Assembly (NCBI GenBank): GCA_004293815.1 | Contig: RDZD01000035.1 | Span: forward strand, 1 to 64,000 | Reading direction: 5' to 3' | DNA from: Cytophagales bacterium | GTDB lineage: Bacteria > Bacteroidota > Bacteroidia > Cytophagales > Bernardetiaceae | Length of the DNA: 64,000 bases | In this document: piece after piece, positions 54,748 through 62,822 of the stretch | Numbering within the stretch: the stretch's first letter is position 1 | How the letters are laid out: each line of letters opens with the position of its first letter | Translations under genes and position numbers: made by a program | Notes under the pieces: generated by a model | The model's input: the letters and a program-made list of their open reading frames with translations, nothing else | Told to the model about the DNA's origin: nothing | The model's database searches: none

Positions 54748-56022
54748 CTATAAATCAAACCCAATGTCACGGCGGTAATATTTGTTTTCATATTGCACCG
54801 TCAGTGCAGCTTTGTTTGAGAGTGCCAAAGCTTCTGGCAAGGAGTCCGCAAGTGCTGTCAGAGCCATTACGCGTCCGCCATTTGTAAGCAATTGGTCGTT
54901 TTTGAGGATTGTACCTGCATGGAATGGCAAAACCTCTGATTCTATCAGGTCTAACCCACTCATAGCAATACCTTTTTGAAAGGCTTCTGGATAGCCGCCC
55001 GACACCAACATAACGGTAGTGGCTGTTTGTGAGGTCGTTTGTATGTTGATACTGTTAAGCTGCCCGAGTGCGGTCTTCTCAAAAAGCTCCACAAAGTCTG
55101 TGCGGATACGTGGAATGACGACCTCTGCCTCTGGATCGCCAAAGCGGACATTGTACTCAAGTAGGTAGGGTTGAGCACCTACTTTCATAATACCCAAGAA
55201 TATAATGCCTTGATAGTGAATATTTTCGTTGTTAAGTCCACGCAAAGTAGGGATGACTATTTCTTGTTCCACTTTGTCCATAAATGCTTTGTCTGCAAAA
55301 GGGACAGGCGATACGGCTCCCATGCCTCCCGTGTTAAGACCTGCATCAGCCTCGCCTACGCGCTTATAGTCTTTGGCTTCAGGCAAAATCTTATAATTTT
55401 TGCCATCAGTCAGTACAAATACAGAAACTTCAATGCCCTCCAAGTACTCTTCTATCAGCACGCGAGCACTGGCGTGGCCGAATCGCTCATTCACTAACAT
55501 ATCTTTGAGCACTCCCCAAGCTTCTTCTTTGTTGTCTGTAATGATTACACCTTTGCCAGCTGCTAAGCCGTCAGCTTTGAGAACAATTTTGCCTTTGAAG
55601 GTGTGAATAAAGTGATAACCTTCACTGATATCTTGTTTGGTAAATGTCTTAGACTTGGCAGTGGGAATGCCATATTTGAGCATGAAGTTTTTAGAAAAAT
55701 CCTTGCTACCTTCCAGCTTTGCTCCTGCCTGTGTGGGGCCTATTACCCACACGTGTTTGAGGTCTGCTCGGTTATGAAAATAGTCGGTAATGCCTTCCAC
55801 AAGAGGAGCCTCAGGCCCTACCACCATCATTTGCACCTTTTCGCGCAACACAAACTCAGCTAAGCTCTTGAAATCCAGAATATCTAAGGCTATGTTTTGC
55901 GCTATGGTGGCAGTACCAGCATTGCCTGGAGCCACAAACAAACGTTCACAGCGGCTGCTTTGTGCCAGTTTCCATACGAGAGCGTGTTCACGTGCGCCCG
56001 AGCCTAAGACTAAGATATTCAT
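54748..56022 (-). CDS. purD: Phosphoribosylamine-glycine ligase
   Basis: This 424-residue ATP-grasp enzyme makes glycinamide ribonucleotide, the second step of purine synthesis. Segments include the start NILVLGSGAREHALVWKL, GPEAPLVEGI, LKADGLAAGKGVI for ATP binding, GGMGAVSP and EYNVRFGDPEAE. Length is normal. I take the ATG at 56022, 51 bases after a consensus promoter; a longer frame to 56085 adds 21 unrelated residues. purL lies 6.8 kb away, so purine genes are scattered. Confidence 0.97.
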   Translation of the reverse strand: MNILVLGSGAREHALVWKLAQSSRCERLFVAPGNAGTATIAQNIALDILDFKSLAEFVLREKVQMMVVGPEAPLVEGITDYFHNRADLKHVWVIGPTQAGAKLEGSKDFSKNFMLKYGIPTAKSKTFTKQDISEGYHFIHTFKGKIVLKADGLAAGKGVIITDNKEEAWGVLKDMLVNERFGHASARVLIEEYLEGIEVSVFVLTDGKNYKILPEAKDYKRVGEADAGLNTGGMGAVSPVPFADKAFMDKVEQEIVIPTLRGLNNENIHYQGIIFLGIMKVGAQPYLLEYNVRFGDPEAEVVIPRIRTDFVELFEKTALGQLNSINIQTTSQTATTVMLVSGGYPEAFQKGIAMSGLDLIESEVLPFHAGTILKNDQLLTNGGRVMALTALADSLPEALALSNKAALTVQYENKYYRRDIGFDL

Positions 56023-56072
56023 GTTAACTGTTTTATTTTGAGGGATATAAAAAACTATATTTTTTTGTGTTG

Positions 56073-56102
56073 CAAAGTTAAACAACTTATGCTTCTATGC
56101 AA
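56073..56102 (-). promoter_or_regulatory. Promoter of purD
   Basis: TAACTTTG (56073-56080) has a TTG (56100-56102) exactly 19 bases upstream on the minus strand. The leader to the ATG at 56022 would be about 46 bases. Confidence 0.65.
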
Positions 56103-56250
56103 TGGCTTTGAGGAGAAACAAAAATTGGATAAAGATCATCTTCTAAATACCTCTCAACAAAACGACATAGGGTATTAATGACATAAAGCCTTATTAATTA
56201 GCATGTTTTTGAAAACAAAGAGTTATTCTTAAGAATATCAAAAAGGACTT

Positions 56251-57324
56251 CTACAAGCTCAGTTCACCACAAAGGCTGGTTCTCAGAAGTTGTTTAGCTT
56301 CTTTGCTATCAGTGGTTTGTCCTAGTACAAACATTAGCTTGGTAATGGCTGCTTCGGTTGTCATATCGTGGCCGCTCACTACTCCCAGTTCGTTGAGCAT
56401 GGTGCTAGCTTCATATTTGCCTTGTGCAACTGCCCCACCCATACACTGCGAGATATTCAGAAAAACTACCCCGCGAGCTGCGGCTTCGCTTATAGCGTCT
56501 TGCAGCCAAGGGCTGGTGGGTAAGTTACCCGAACCATAAGATTCTAATACCACACCGCGCAAAGTTTGGTTCTGAAGACGTGCCTTGACCAAGTCGGGCA
56601 TCATAGATGGATAAAACTTCATAATCGTAACGCGGTTGTCGAGGTTTTTGTGCGCTTTGAATATGGTTTGATGACGCTTTAGAATATGACTGTAATTGAA
56701 GTCTAGTTGTATCCCAATTCGTGCCAGCGGTGGATAGTTCTCAGAGGCAAATGCAGTAAAATTGCTTGTAGCCACTTTACTGCTACGATTAGCTCTGAGC
56801 AACACACTTGAGAAACAAATACAAACCTCTGGTACTGTAGCTTGTCCGTTAGTTTGGGAAGCAGCAATCTCCAAGGCTGATATGAAATTTTCGCGTGCAT
56901 CAGTACGCGTAAACCCAATAGGGATTTGGGAACCTGTAAAGATAACGGGTTTTTGTAAACCGTCAAGCAAAAAACTGAGTGCAGAGGCTGTATAAGCCAT
57001 TGTATCTGTGCCATGTAATACCACAAAGGCATCAAATTCATGATAATGTGAAGCTATTACCTCACTCAGAATAAGCCATTCGGCTATGCCGACGTTAGAA
57101 GAATCTAGAGGCAAAAAAGGCGCAATAAGCCTCAAGCGATAGCGAAACCGTCTGAGTTCTGGTAGTTTTTCTAAAATTCGCTCAAAGTCTAGGGGGACAA
57201 GCGCACCATCGGCATTGGTGTCCATACCAATGGTGCCGCCTGTATAAATAATCAGAATACTGCTTTCTGGCGAAGCTCCACCCGCAGTAAGCAGGTCAAA
57301 GTACTCATAATAAGAGTTTTTCAT
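56251..57324 (-). CDS. ansA: Type I (cytoplasmic) L-asparaginase
   Basis: This 357-residue enzyme hydrolyses asparagine to aspartate and ammonia. The first active-site Thr is in IIYTGGTIGM, and the second block FVVLHGTDTMAYTASALSF carries the Thr-Asp pair; a later ITKLMFVLG is the family's C-terminal mark. No signal peptide is present, so it is cytosolic. The start is the ATG at 57324; a TTG at 57333 is possible. It follows the aminopeptidase gene by 15 bases, so both are probably in one operon for amino-acid turnover. Confidence 0.94.
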   Translation of the reverse strand: MKNSYYEYFDLLTAGGASPESSILIIYTGGTIGMDTNADGALVPLDFERILEKLPELRRFRYRLRLIAPFLPLDSSNVGIAEWLILSEVIASHYHEFDAFVVLHGTDTMAYTASALSFLLDGLQKPVIFTGSQIPIGFTRTDARENFISALEIAASQTNGQATVPEVCICFSSVLLRANRSSKVATSNFTAFASENYPPLARIGIQLDFNYSHILKRHQTIFKAHKNLDNRVTIMKFYPSMMPDLVKARLQNQTLRGVVLESYGSGNLPTSPWLQDAISEAAARGVVFLNISQCMGGAVAQGKYEASTMLNELGVVSGHDMTTEAAITKLMFVLGQTTDSKEAKQLLRTSLCGELSL

Positions 57325-57339
57325 ACCTGCCAATAACGT

Positions 57340-58635
57340 TTATTTGCCCGTATTCATGAGGTCTTCTATCTCTTCAACCTCTATAGGAATGTTAGCCATT
57401 AGGTCAATAAGGCCATTTTCTGTAACTAAGAAGTTATTTTCAATTCTTATTCCTAATCCTTCTTCGGCAATATAAATGCCTGGTTCAATCGTAAAGACCA
57501 TACCAGGTTTGATGCCCATTTCTAGACCGCCATAATCATGTACATCTAAACCCAAAAAGTGGGAAGTGCCATGCATGTAATATTTTCGGAACAAAGGGTT
57601 TTTGGGGTCTTGGTTCTTGACATCTGCTGCTGTAAAAAGCCCTAGTTTGATGAGCTGCTCCTCCATGATTTTGCAAACCTGTTGGTGGTATTGCGCCACC
57701 GTGTACTGAGGTTTGAGCAAAGTCATGGCCTTTCTCATAACGTATAAAACGGCATTATAGACCTGTTTTTGTCTCGGGCTAAACCTGCCATTGGCGGGTA
57801 CGCAACGCGTGAGATCTGATTTATAATTGGCATATTCAGCGGCCACATCTAATAAAATCAAATCGCCATCGCGGCAAATCTTGTTGTTTTCGGTATAGTG
57901 CAGCACACAAGCATTGGCTCCCGAAGCTATTATTGGGGTATAAGCAAAACCCTTGGAGCGGTTGCATATAAATTCATGTATCAGTTCGGCTTCAATTTCA
58001 TATTCCCATACACCTGGTTTGATAAAACTCAGTAAACGTCTAAAGCCCTTTTCGGTAATGTTGCAGGCGGTTTGCATGGCCTCAATTTCCTCTGCTTCTT
58101 TAATGGTGCGTATTCTGTTTAGAATAGGGAAAGAGCGTTCGTAGGTATGGAGGGGGTAGTGCTCCTTGCAGTATTTAAAAAAACGTTTATCACGCGTTTC
58201 TGTTTCCACAGAAGCCCTATAATGCTCGTTTAGGTTCAAATAGACGCGCTCTGCGTGCCGCATGAGATCTTTGAAAATTGTACTGAATTCAGAAAGCCAA
58301 TATACAGTTTGTATACCTGAACGCTCTCTTGCTTGTTCTTTGGTCAGTTTTGCACCCTCCCAAACGGCAATATGTTCGCTAGTTTCTTTCAAAAATAATA
58401 CTTCGCGGTGATTGGGATTCATGGCGTTGGGGCTGAGCACCAAGATAGATTCCTCTTGGTCTATTCCCGAAAGGTAATATATATCAGATTGTTGCACGAA
58501 TGGCATAGTGCCATCTGCGCTCGTGGGCATGGTGTCATTAGAGTTAAAAACAGCCAAAGCATTGTTTCTTAGCCCACTAATAAATTTTTCGCGATTTTTT
58601 TTGAATAGATTAGATGAAATGGGAGTATAGCGCAT
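57340..58635 (-). CDS. pepP: Xaa-Pro aminopeptidase (aminopeptidase P family)
   Basis: This 431-residue metallopeptidase releases the first residue ahead of proline. The pita-bread domain has its five metal ligands in order: LLDVAAEY and KSDLTR for the two Asp, MHGTSHFLG for the His, FTIEPGIY and GIRIENNFLV for the two Glu. The N-terminal creatinase-like domain (residues 1-170) is of normal length. It is upstream of ansA with 15 bases between, and a -7 box lies 35 bases before its ATG. Confidence 0.94.
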   Translation of the reverse strand: MRYTPISSNLFKKNREKFISGLRNNALAVFNSNDTMPTSADGTMPFVQQSDIYYLSGIDQEESILVLSPNAMNPNHREVLFLKETSEHIAVWEGAKLTKEQARERSGIQTVYWLSEFSTIFKDLMRHAERVYLNLNEHYRASVETETRDKRFFKYCKEHYPLHTYERSFPILNRIRTIKEAEEIEAMQTACNITEKGFRRLLSFIKPGVWEYEIEAELIHEFICNRSKGFAYTPIIASGANACVLHYTENNKICRDGDLILLDVAAEYANYKSDLTRCVPANGRFSPRQKQVYNAVLYVMRKAMTLLKPQYTVAQYHQQVCKIMEEQLIKLGLFTAADVKNQDPKNPLFRKYYMHGTSHFLGLDVHDYGGLEMGIKPGMVFTIEPGIYIAEEGLGIRIENNFLVTENGLIDLMANIPIEVEEIEDLMNTGK

Positions 58636-58669
58636 GTCAGTCGATGTGTTTTGATTAAGAGCAATAGGC

Positions 58670-58677
58670 CAAATGTA
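58670..58677 (-). promoter_or_regulatory. -7 box of the pepP-ansA operon
   Basis: TACATTTG on the minus strand matches TAnnTTTG, 34 bases before the ATG at 58635. No TTG at the ideal spacing. Confidence 0.4.
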
Positions 58678-58740
58678 TCAAAAAAAACAATGTTGATTAA
58701 CAATTGCACCATTTTTTTTAATGAAACTAACAATACAGTT

Positions 58741-59871
58741 TTACTCTTCAAAAAACTGGAGTAGGGTATCTGTAATGTAGTCTACTTCTTGGTCTGTAAG
58801 CTCATAAAAAAGAGGCAGCCTCAGCAAGGTGTTCGTAAACTCATCGCTTTGTGTGAGAGGTCTTCCGTCGTGGACTTGGTGAAAGTATGGGCTAGAGTGC
58901 AACGACAGATAATGAAACACAGCATAAACGCCTTTTTCTTTCAGATAGGCCAACAGCTCACTTCTTTGCTCTAAATTTTTGCAGAGCATAAAATAAATAT
59001 GGCCGTTATTGGTGGCGTAAGACGGTAGAGCAGGGAGCTGGATGCCCTTCAGAGCTAAAGGCTGTAGTTTTTGGTGGTATCTGGCCCAAATAGCTTTGCG
59101 GCGTTGCTGTATTTGATCCAAATTCTCGAGCTGCGCAAAAAGGAAGGCTGCAATGATTTCAGAAGGTAAAAATGAGGATCCAATGTCTACCCAGCCATAT
59201 TTGTCTACTTCGCCTCTAAAAAATGCCGTTCGGTTAGTGCCTTTTTCGCGTATAATTTCAGCTCTTGCAGCGAATTGTAAATCATTAATTGCCAGTAAGC
59301 CACCCTCACCCGATATGATATTTTTAGTTTCATGGAATGAAAAAGCGGCCAAATGTCCAATTGTACCCAAAGGACGGCCTTTATAGAAGCTGTCAATAGC
59401 CTGAGCTGCATCTTCCACCACTTTCAAGTTATATTTTTCTGCTAAGGCCATCACAACATCCATATCGCAGGCCACACCTGCATAGTGAACCACGACAATA
59501 GCCTTTGTTTTGGGCGTAATGAGAGACTCTATTTGATTAACATCTAGGTTGGGATGCTCTTGGCTGCTATCCACAAACACAATTTTTGCTCCGCGTAGCA
59601 CAAAAGCATTTGATGTGGAGACAAAGGTATAAGAGGGCATAATGACCTCATCGCCAGGTAGGATATTGAGCAAAATAGCACACATTTCAAGTGCATCAGT
59701 ACAAGAAGTGGTCAAAAGTGCTTTTTTGATGCCATACTTTTGCTCAAAAAACTGATGACATTTTTTGGTAAAGTTCCCGTCGCCCGAAATTTTACCTGAA
59801 GCTACAGCTTCTTGTATGTATTTGGTTTCTTGCCCTGTCATATAGGGCTTATTGAAGGGGATGAGCTTCAT
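58741..59871 (-). CDS. rffA: dTDP-4-amino-4,6-dideoxygalactose transaminase (RffA/WecE-like)
   Basis: This 376-residue PLP enzyme of the DegT/DnrJ/EryC1 family adds an amino group to a 4-keto sugar nucleotide for cell-surface glycans. The start IPFNKPYMTGQE and TTSCTDALEM are typical of RffA. The cofactor Asp is D154 (VVEDAAQA) and the Lys is K183 (FSFHETKNI). Length is normal. No other glycan gene is beside it, so its pathway cannot be placed. A consensus promoter lies upstream. Confidence 0.93.
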   Translation of the reverse strand: MKLIPFNKPYMTGQETKYIQEAVASGKISGDGNFTKKCHQFFEQKYGIKKALLTTSCTDALEMCAILLNILPGDEVIMPSYTFVSTSNAFVLRGAKIVFVDSSQEHPNLDVNQIESLITPKTKAIVVVHYAGVACDMDVVMALAEKYNLKVVEDAAQAIDSFYKGRPLGTIGHLAAFSFHETKNIISGEGGLLAINDLQFAARAEIIREKGTNRTAFFRGEVDKYGWVDIGSSFLPSEIIAAFLFAQLENLDQIQQRRKAIWARYHQKLQPLALKGIQLPALPSYATNNGHIYFMLCKNLEQRSELLAYLKEKGVYAVFHYLSLHSSPYFHQVHDGRPLTQSDEFTNTLLRLPLFYELTDQEVDYITDTLLQFFEE

Positions 59872-59920
59872 GCGGTTTATATTGATGAGCTTAAAAATGT
59901 CCTTTAAGTATGAAGAATTG

Positions 59921-59952
59921 CAAACATAGCATTTTTACAGTATTTAACCCAA
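59921..59952 (-). promoter_or_regulatory. Promoter of rffA
   Basis: TATGTTTG (59921-59928) has a TTG (59950-59952) 21 bases upstream on the minus strand. The leader to the ATG at 59871 is about 45 bases. Confidence 0.5.
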
Positions 59953-60037
59953 ATTTTCTTGATGCTAATCCTTAAAAAGCATGTTTTGCGGATTGTTAGT
60001 ATAAGTAATCTTCATGTGTTGGGTTTTAATGACTGTT

Positions 60038-60877
60038 CTAAAGTATCTTTACTTTTCTAGGCTTGGTGACATGGCTACCGACCGAGTGATTTTTGAGGAC
60101 AAGTGTGTCAAAATTGACTTGTTCTTTTTTGATATTCTGAATGAGTTTATTTAAACCGCTTTGCTTATGTCTTTTTAGCCACTGCTTGACCCAAAAATAG
60201 GATAGTAAATGATTTCTCAAATGTGTTTCGTCAGGATTCCTGTAAAAGTCCTGTGCGCTAGCCAATTCTTTGGGCTGAGGAAGATTTTTATGCTCTAGGT
60301 TGTAATACTGTTCGGCTTGCGTGTAGCGACCATCCACCTGCAGTGCTAAACCTTCATCAAACCATTGCGGTAAAGAAGGTTGTTTTAAGCTTCCGCCAAG
60401 TCTATGATAGAGTTCTGCATGACAAAATTCATGGCTACTAATATCAGGCGTAAGTTTATACATAGAAAAAATTATAAAAGGTCTCCCGAAATAGAATGTA
60501 CTAGCGATTTTGACGGGGGCTTTATACAGAAAATGCGTTATGTTTTGGGGCTTAAACAGAAAAATACATCTTGGTTTACTTTTTAGGTCACCAAAAAGAT
60601 GTTGATTTCTTGCTTTAGCTATTTCAACACAATAAGCGATAAAAGCTTTTTCTTCTGCTTTAGGCTTCTGGTCTGCCCAAAAATCTTCTTGAGAGCTTAT
60701 ACGCACCAGCCCACGTGAATGAGGCCAAAGCGCGCTCACCACCTGTGGCATGGTGGCGACCCAAAGCAGTAATCCAAGCAGTGTACCAGCCAAAATAATC
60801 CAAAAAACATGCGAAAGTAAATGATTCACACTCAGCCTCAATGGCTTTTCGGGCTGTACATTGTGGGATTTATTCAT
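60038..60877 (-). CDS. Membrane-anchored gluzincin-like putative metallopeptidase
   Basis: This 279-residue protein has one membrane segment (about residues 21-43) and then an extracytoplasmic part. H149-E-F-C-H153 is a HExxH zinc motif and WFDEG (172-176, Glu 175) is the downstream third ligand region of gluzincins such as peptidase MA-like domains. I do not recognise the family more closely; a substrate is unknown. The AAA ATPase gene ends 36 bases upstream on the same strand, so both may be one transcript. Confidence 0.65.
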   Translation of the reverse strand: MNKSHNVQPEKPLRLSVNHLLSHVFWIILAGTLLGLLLWVATMPQVVSALWPHSRGLVRISSQEDFWADQKPKAEEKAFIAYCVEIAKARNQHLFGDLKSKPRCIFLFKPQNITHFLYKAPVKIASTFYFGRPFIIFSMYKLTPDISSHEFCHAELYHRLGGSLKQPSLPQWFDEGLALQVDGRYTQAEQYYNLEHKNLPQPKELASAQDFYRNPDETHLRNHLLSYFWVKQWLKRHKQSGLNKLIQNIKKEQVNFDTLVLKNHSVGSHVTKPRKVKIL

Positions 60878-60913
60878 CTAAAACGGCCACACGCGGGGCT
60901 TAAGCTGATGTGG

Positions 60914-61864
60914 TTAGATAATTTGTCCAGGATTAAGAAAAAAATCATTACCTAACTCTCTTACCTTCTCGAGGTTAGCCATCGTGAGCGGTTTTATTTC
61001 GGTACGGTAGTCACGCATAGAGGTCATAAAAACACCCAAATCAGACTCTGCGAGCGAGTCCATCATAGAAAACAATAAATAAGGGTTGTGGGTGATGATA
61101 AAATACTGATTACTATTGTCTTGTATGATTTTGTCCGCCAAGAACTTAACGTAGTAAGGGAAAATATACGCCTCAGGCTCTTCAAATAGCAGTACACTGT
61201 TGGAGTTAGTAGACATGGCCGTTAGATAAAACACCACCCTCTGAATCGTATCCGAAAGCGATTCGTAAGGATAAGTATAAAAAATATCGTCTACTTCTTT
61301 AAGAATTTCTATTTTTTTGTCCTGAGTATCAATAATTAAACGAAACCCTTTTTCTAATAAAAGCTGAGACACCTCTTTGCGGAGGCTCTTATTGGTATAA
61401 AGAATAGAGAACAGATTTTTGCCAAAGGGTGGTAAGAGGTAATCATAACCCGCAGAGGCTGTGTAGTCCAATTTGAAGCGGTAGTATTTGAAGGGCAATT
61501 TATTATCTTGCACTTGTCGGTCATATTCACCACCATAATTAAGCCTAAACTCTAAATAATTTTCTTCTCCTTTGTTGCATTTGCCTCTAAAAATGCCTTT
61601 GTCATAGGTTATATGGCAGAGATAATCGTCTGCCGCAATCTGTATATCTTGGGTAACGTCATTGTCAAAAAATAAATTTTCGGTTTTTTTAAAACGTATA
61701 AAGTCTTTGAGATTGCGCACATAGCTAGCCGAAAATAAACCTAAAGCCTCTAAAATATTGGATTTACCAGAGTTGGGTGTCCCTAAAAGCAAATTGACGC
61801 GCTTGGCTTCAAAAGAGACATCTTTGATGGATTTGAAATTCTTAATAGCTATATGCTTAACCAT
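60914..61864 (-). CDS. AAA/RecF-type ATPase
   Basis: This 316-residue ATPase of the AAA_21/RecF-like kind starts MVKHIAIKNFKSIKDVSFEAK and has Walker A GTPNSGKSN, Walker B SVLLFEEPEAYIFP and the H-loop ITHNPYLLFSM. It has no C-terminal TOPRIM nuclease, so it is not a complete OLD-type defence protein. The same ATPase kind appears in defence systems, in abortive infection and in plain housekeeping. Its neighbour is a putative membrane peptidase. I take the ATG at 61864; a TTG start at 61885 would add 7 residues. Confidence 0.82.
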   Translation of the reverse strand: MVKHIAIKNFKSIKDVSFEAKRVNLLLGTPNSGKSNILEALGLFSASYVRNLKDFIRFKKTENLFFDNDVTQDIQIAADDYLCHITYDKGIFRGKCNKGEENYLEFRLNYGGEYDRQVQDNKLPFKYYRFKLDYTASAGYDYLLPPFGKNLFSILYTNKSLRKEVSQLLLEKGFRLIIDTQDKKIEILKEVDDIFYTYPYESLSDTIQRVVFYLTAMSTNSNSVLLFEEPEAYIFPYYVKFLADKIIQDNSNQYFIITHNPYLLFSMMDSLAESDLGVFMTSMRDYRTEIKPLTMANLEKVRELGNDFFLNPGQII

Positions 61865-62033
61865 AACTTTTGTATATTTTTTCAAAACAATTATACTTAC
61901 CCAAAAAACAGGCCAAAAGCCCCACTATGAGTTTAAGAACATTGTTTCGTTGATAATTGTTTGAAAAACACCAAATCTCATCCAATGTTTAAAACATCTG
62001 GTTAGATTACAGGTTATTCGTCGTGCACCAAGC

Positions 62034-62453
62034 CTAGCTCAAAGAACTGAGAGTTTGCGCAGCAAAGGTCAGTCTCATTTCTTTGCCACCAGCAGCCACT
62101 ATAAATCTGTCAGACAAATGCTTCATCAAAAAAATACCCCTACCACCAGGATTAAGCAAATTTTCTGGTGCAGTGGGGTCAGGCAGTTTGTCTGGGTCAA
62201 ACCCGCTACCTTCATCGCGTACCACAAAATGTAGGGTGTTGTTATCCACCTGCAAAGATAAGAGTACGTTCTTGTCTTTATCACACTTATTGCCGTGTAT
62301 GATGGCATTATTTACGGCTTCTGTGACGGCTACCATAATGTTACCGTATATGTCATCACTCAACGAATAACGGTCTCTCGCATTGTCTATGAAACTTTCC
62401 ACAATACGGATATTCTCTGTTTGAGAAGGAATCGTGATTTTTAGAACAGTCAT
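62034..62453 (-). CDS. RsbW-like anti-sigma factor / serine-protein kinase
   Basis: This 139-residue histidine-kinase-like ATPase domain has the N box (MVAVTEAVNNAIIHGNK), the G1 box (VVRDEGSGFDPDKLPD) and the G2 box (GGRGIFLMKHLSD). Such proteins phosphorylate an anti-anti-sigma factor and bind sigma factors, switching general or stress responses. No STAS partner or sigma gene is adjacent. I take the ATG at 62453; a TTG at 62459 is possible. Confidence 0.88.
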   Translation of the reverse strand: MTVLKITIPSQTENIRIVESFIDNARDRYSLSDDIYGNIMVAVTEAVNNAIIHGNKCDKDKNVLLSLQVDNNTLHFVVRDEGSGFDPDKLPDPTAPENLLNPGGRGIFLMKHLSDRFIVAAGGKEMRLTFAAQTLSSLS

Positions 62454-62547
62454 CGGCAAAAAAGGCTAATAAAATGGGTCTGTTGGGTAGCTAAACAATA
62501 AAAGCCATTAGTAGAAACGCGAAATAATAAAAAAAGTTCTTTGCTTG

Positions 62548-62555
62548 CAAAATTA
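62548..62555 (-). promoter_or_regulatory. -7 box of the rsbW-like gene
   Basis: TAATTTTG on the minus strand matches TAnnTTTG, 94 bases before the ATG at 62453. Confidence 0.35.
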
Positions 62556-62779
62556 TTCTTCCCAAAAGCTAAATTTTGTTAAAATAAAGGCAATAAAACG
62601 ATTTTATTTTTTTACTCTTCAATAAAATAGTGCAAAAAATGACTCAATTTTTTTAAAGGATATGAGCTTTGAGCAACCTGCTATACTGCTAGAAGAAGGC
62701 TGGATCTCTTAGGAGGCTCGTGATTTCACGCTAGAGAAAAAAAACAAACCAATTATTATGGCAAAGCCGTAAAAAATGA

Positions 62780-62787
62780 TAGTTTTG
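62780..62787 (+). promoter_or_regulatory. -7 box of the purL promoter
   Basis: TAGTTTTG matches TAnnTTTG, 35 bases before the purL ATG. No TTG at the ideal spacing. Confidence 0.45.
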
Positions 62788-62822
62788 CGAATCGTTTAGC
62801 CCAAAAATATCTGCTTTTTATC

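Larger units (their letters stand above)
62454..62822. other. Intergenic region (369 bases)
   Basis: It separates divergent rsbW-like and purL genes. It holds the minus-strand box at 62548-62555 and the plus-strand box at 62780-62787, plus a small AT-only palindrome (62592-62608). A 16-codon frame at 62661 has no sign of being a gene. Confidence 0.5.

Noticed and set aside
60914-61864. OLD/Gabija-type defence nuclease
   Set aside because: Only the ATPase part is present; no TOPRIM domain or helicase gene is near.
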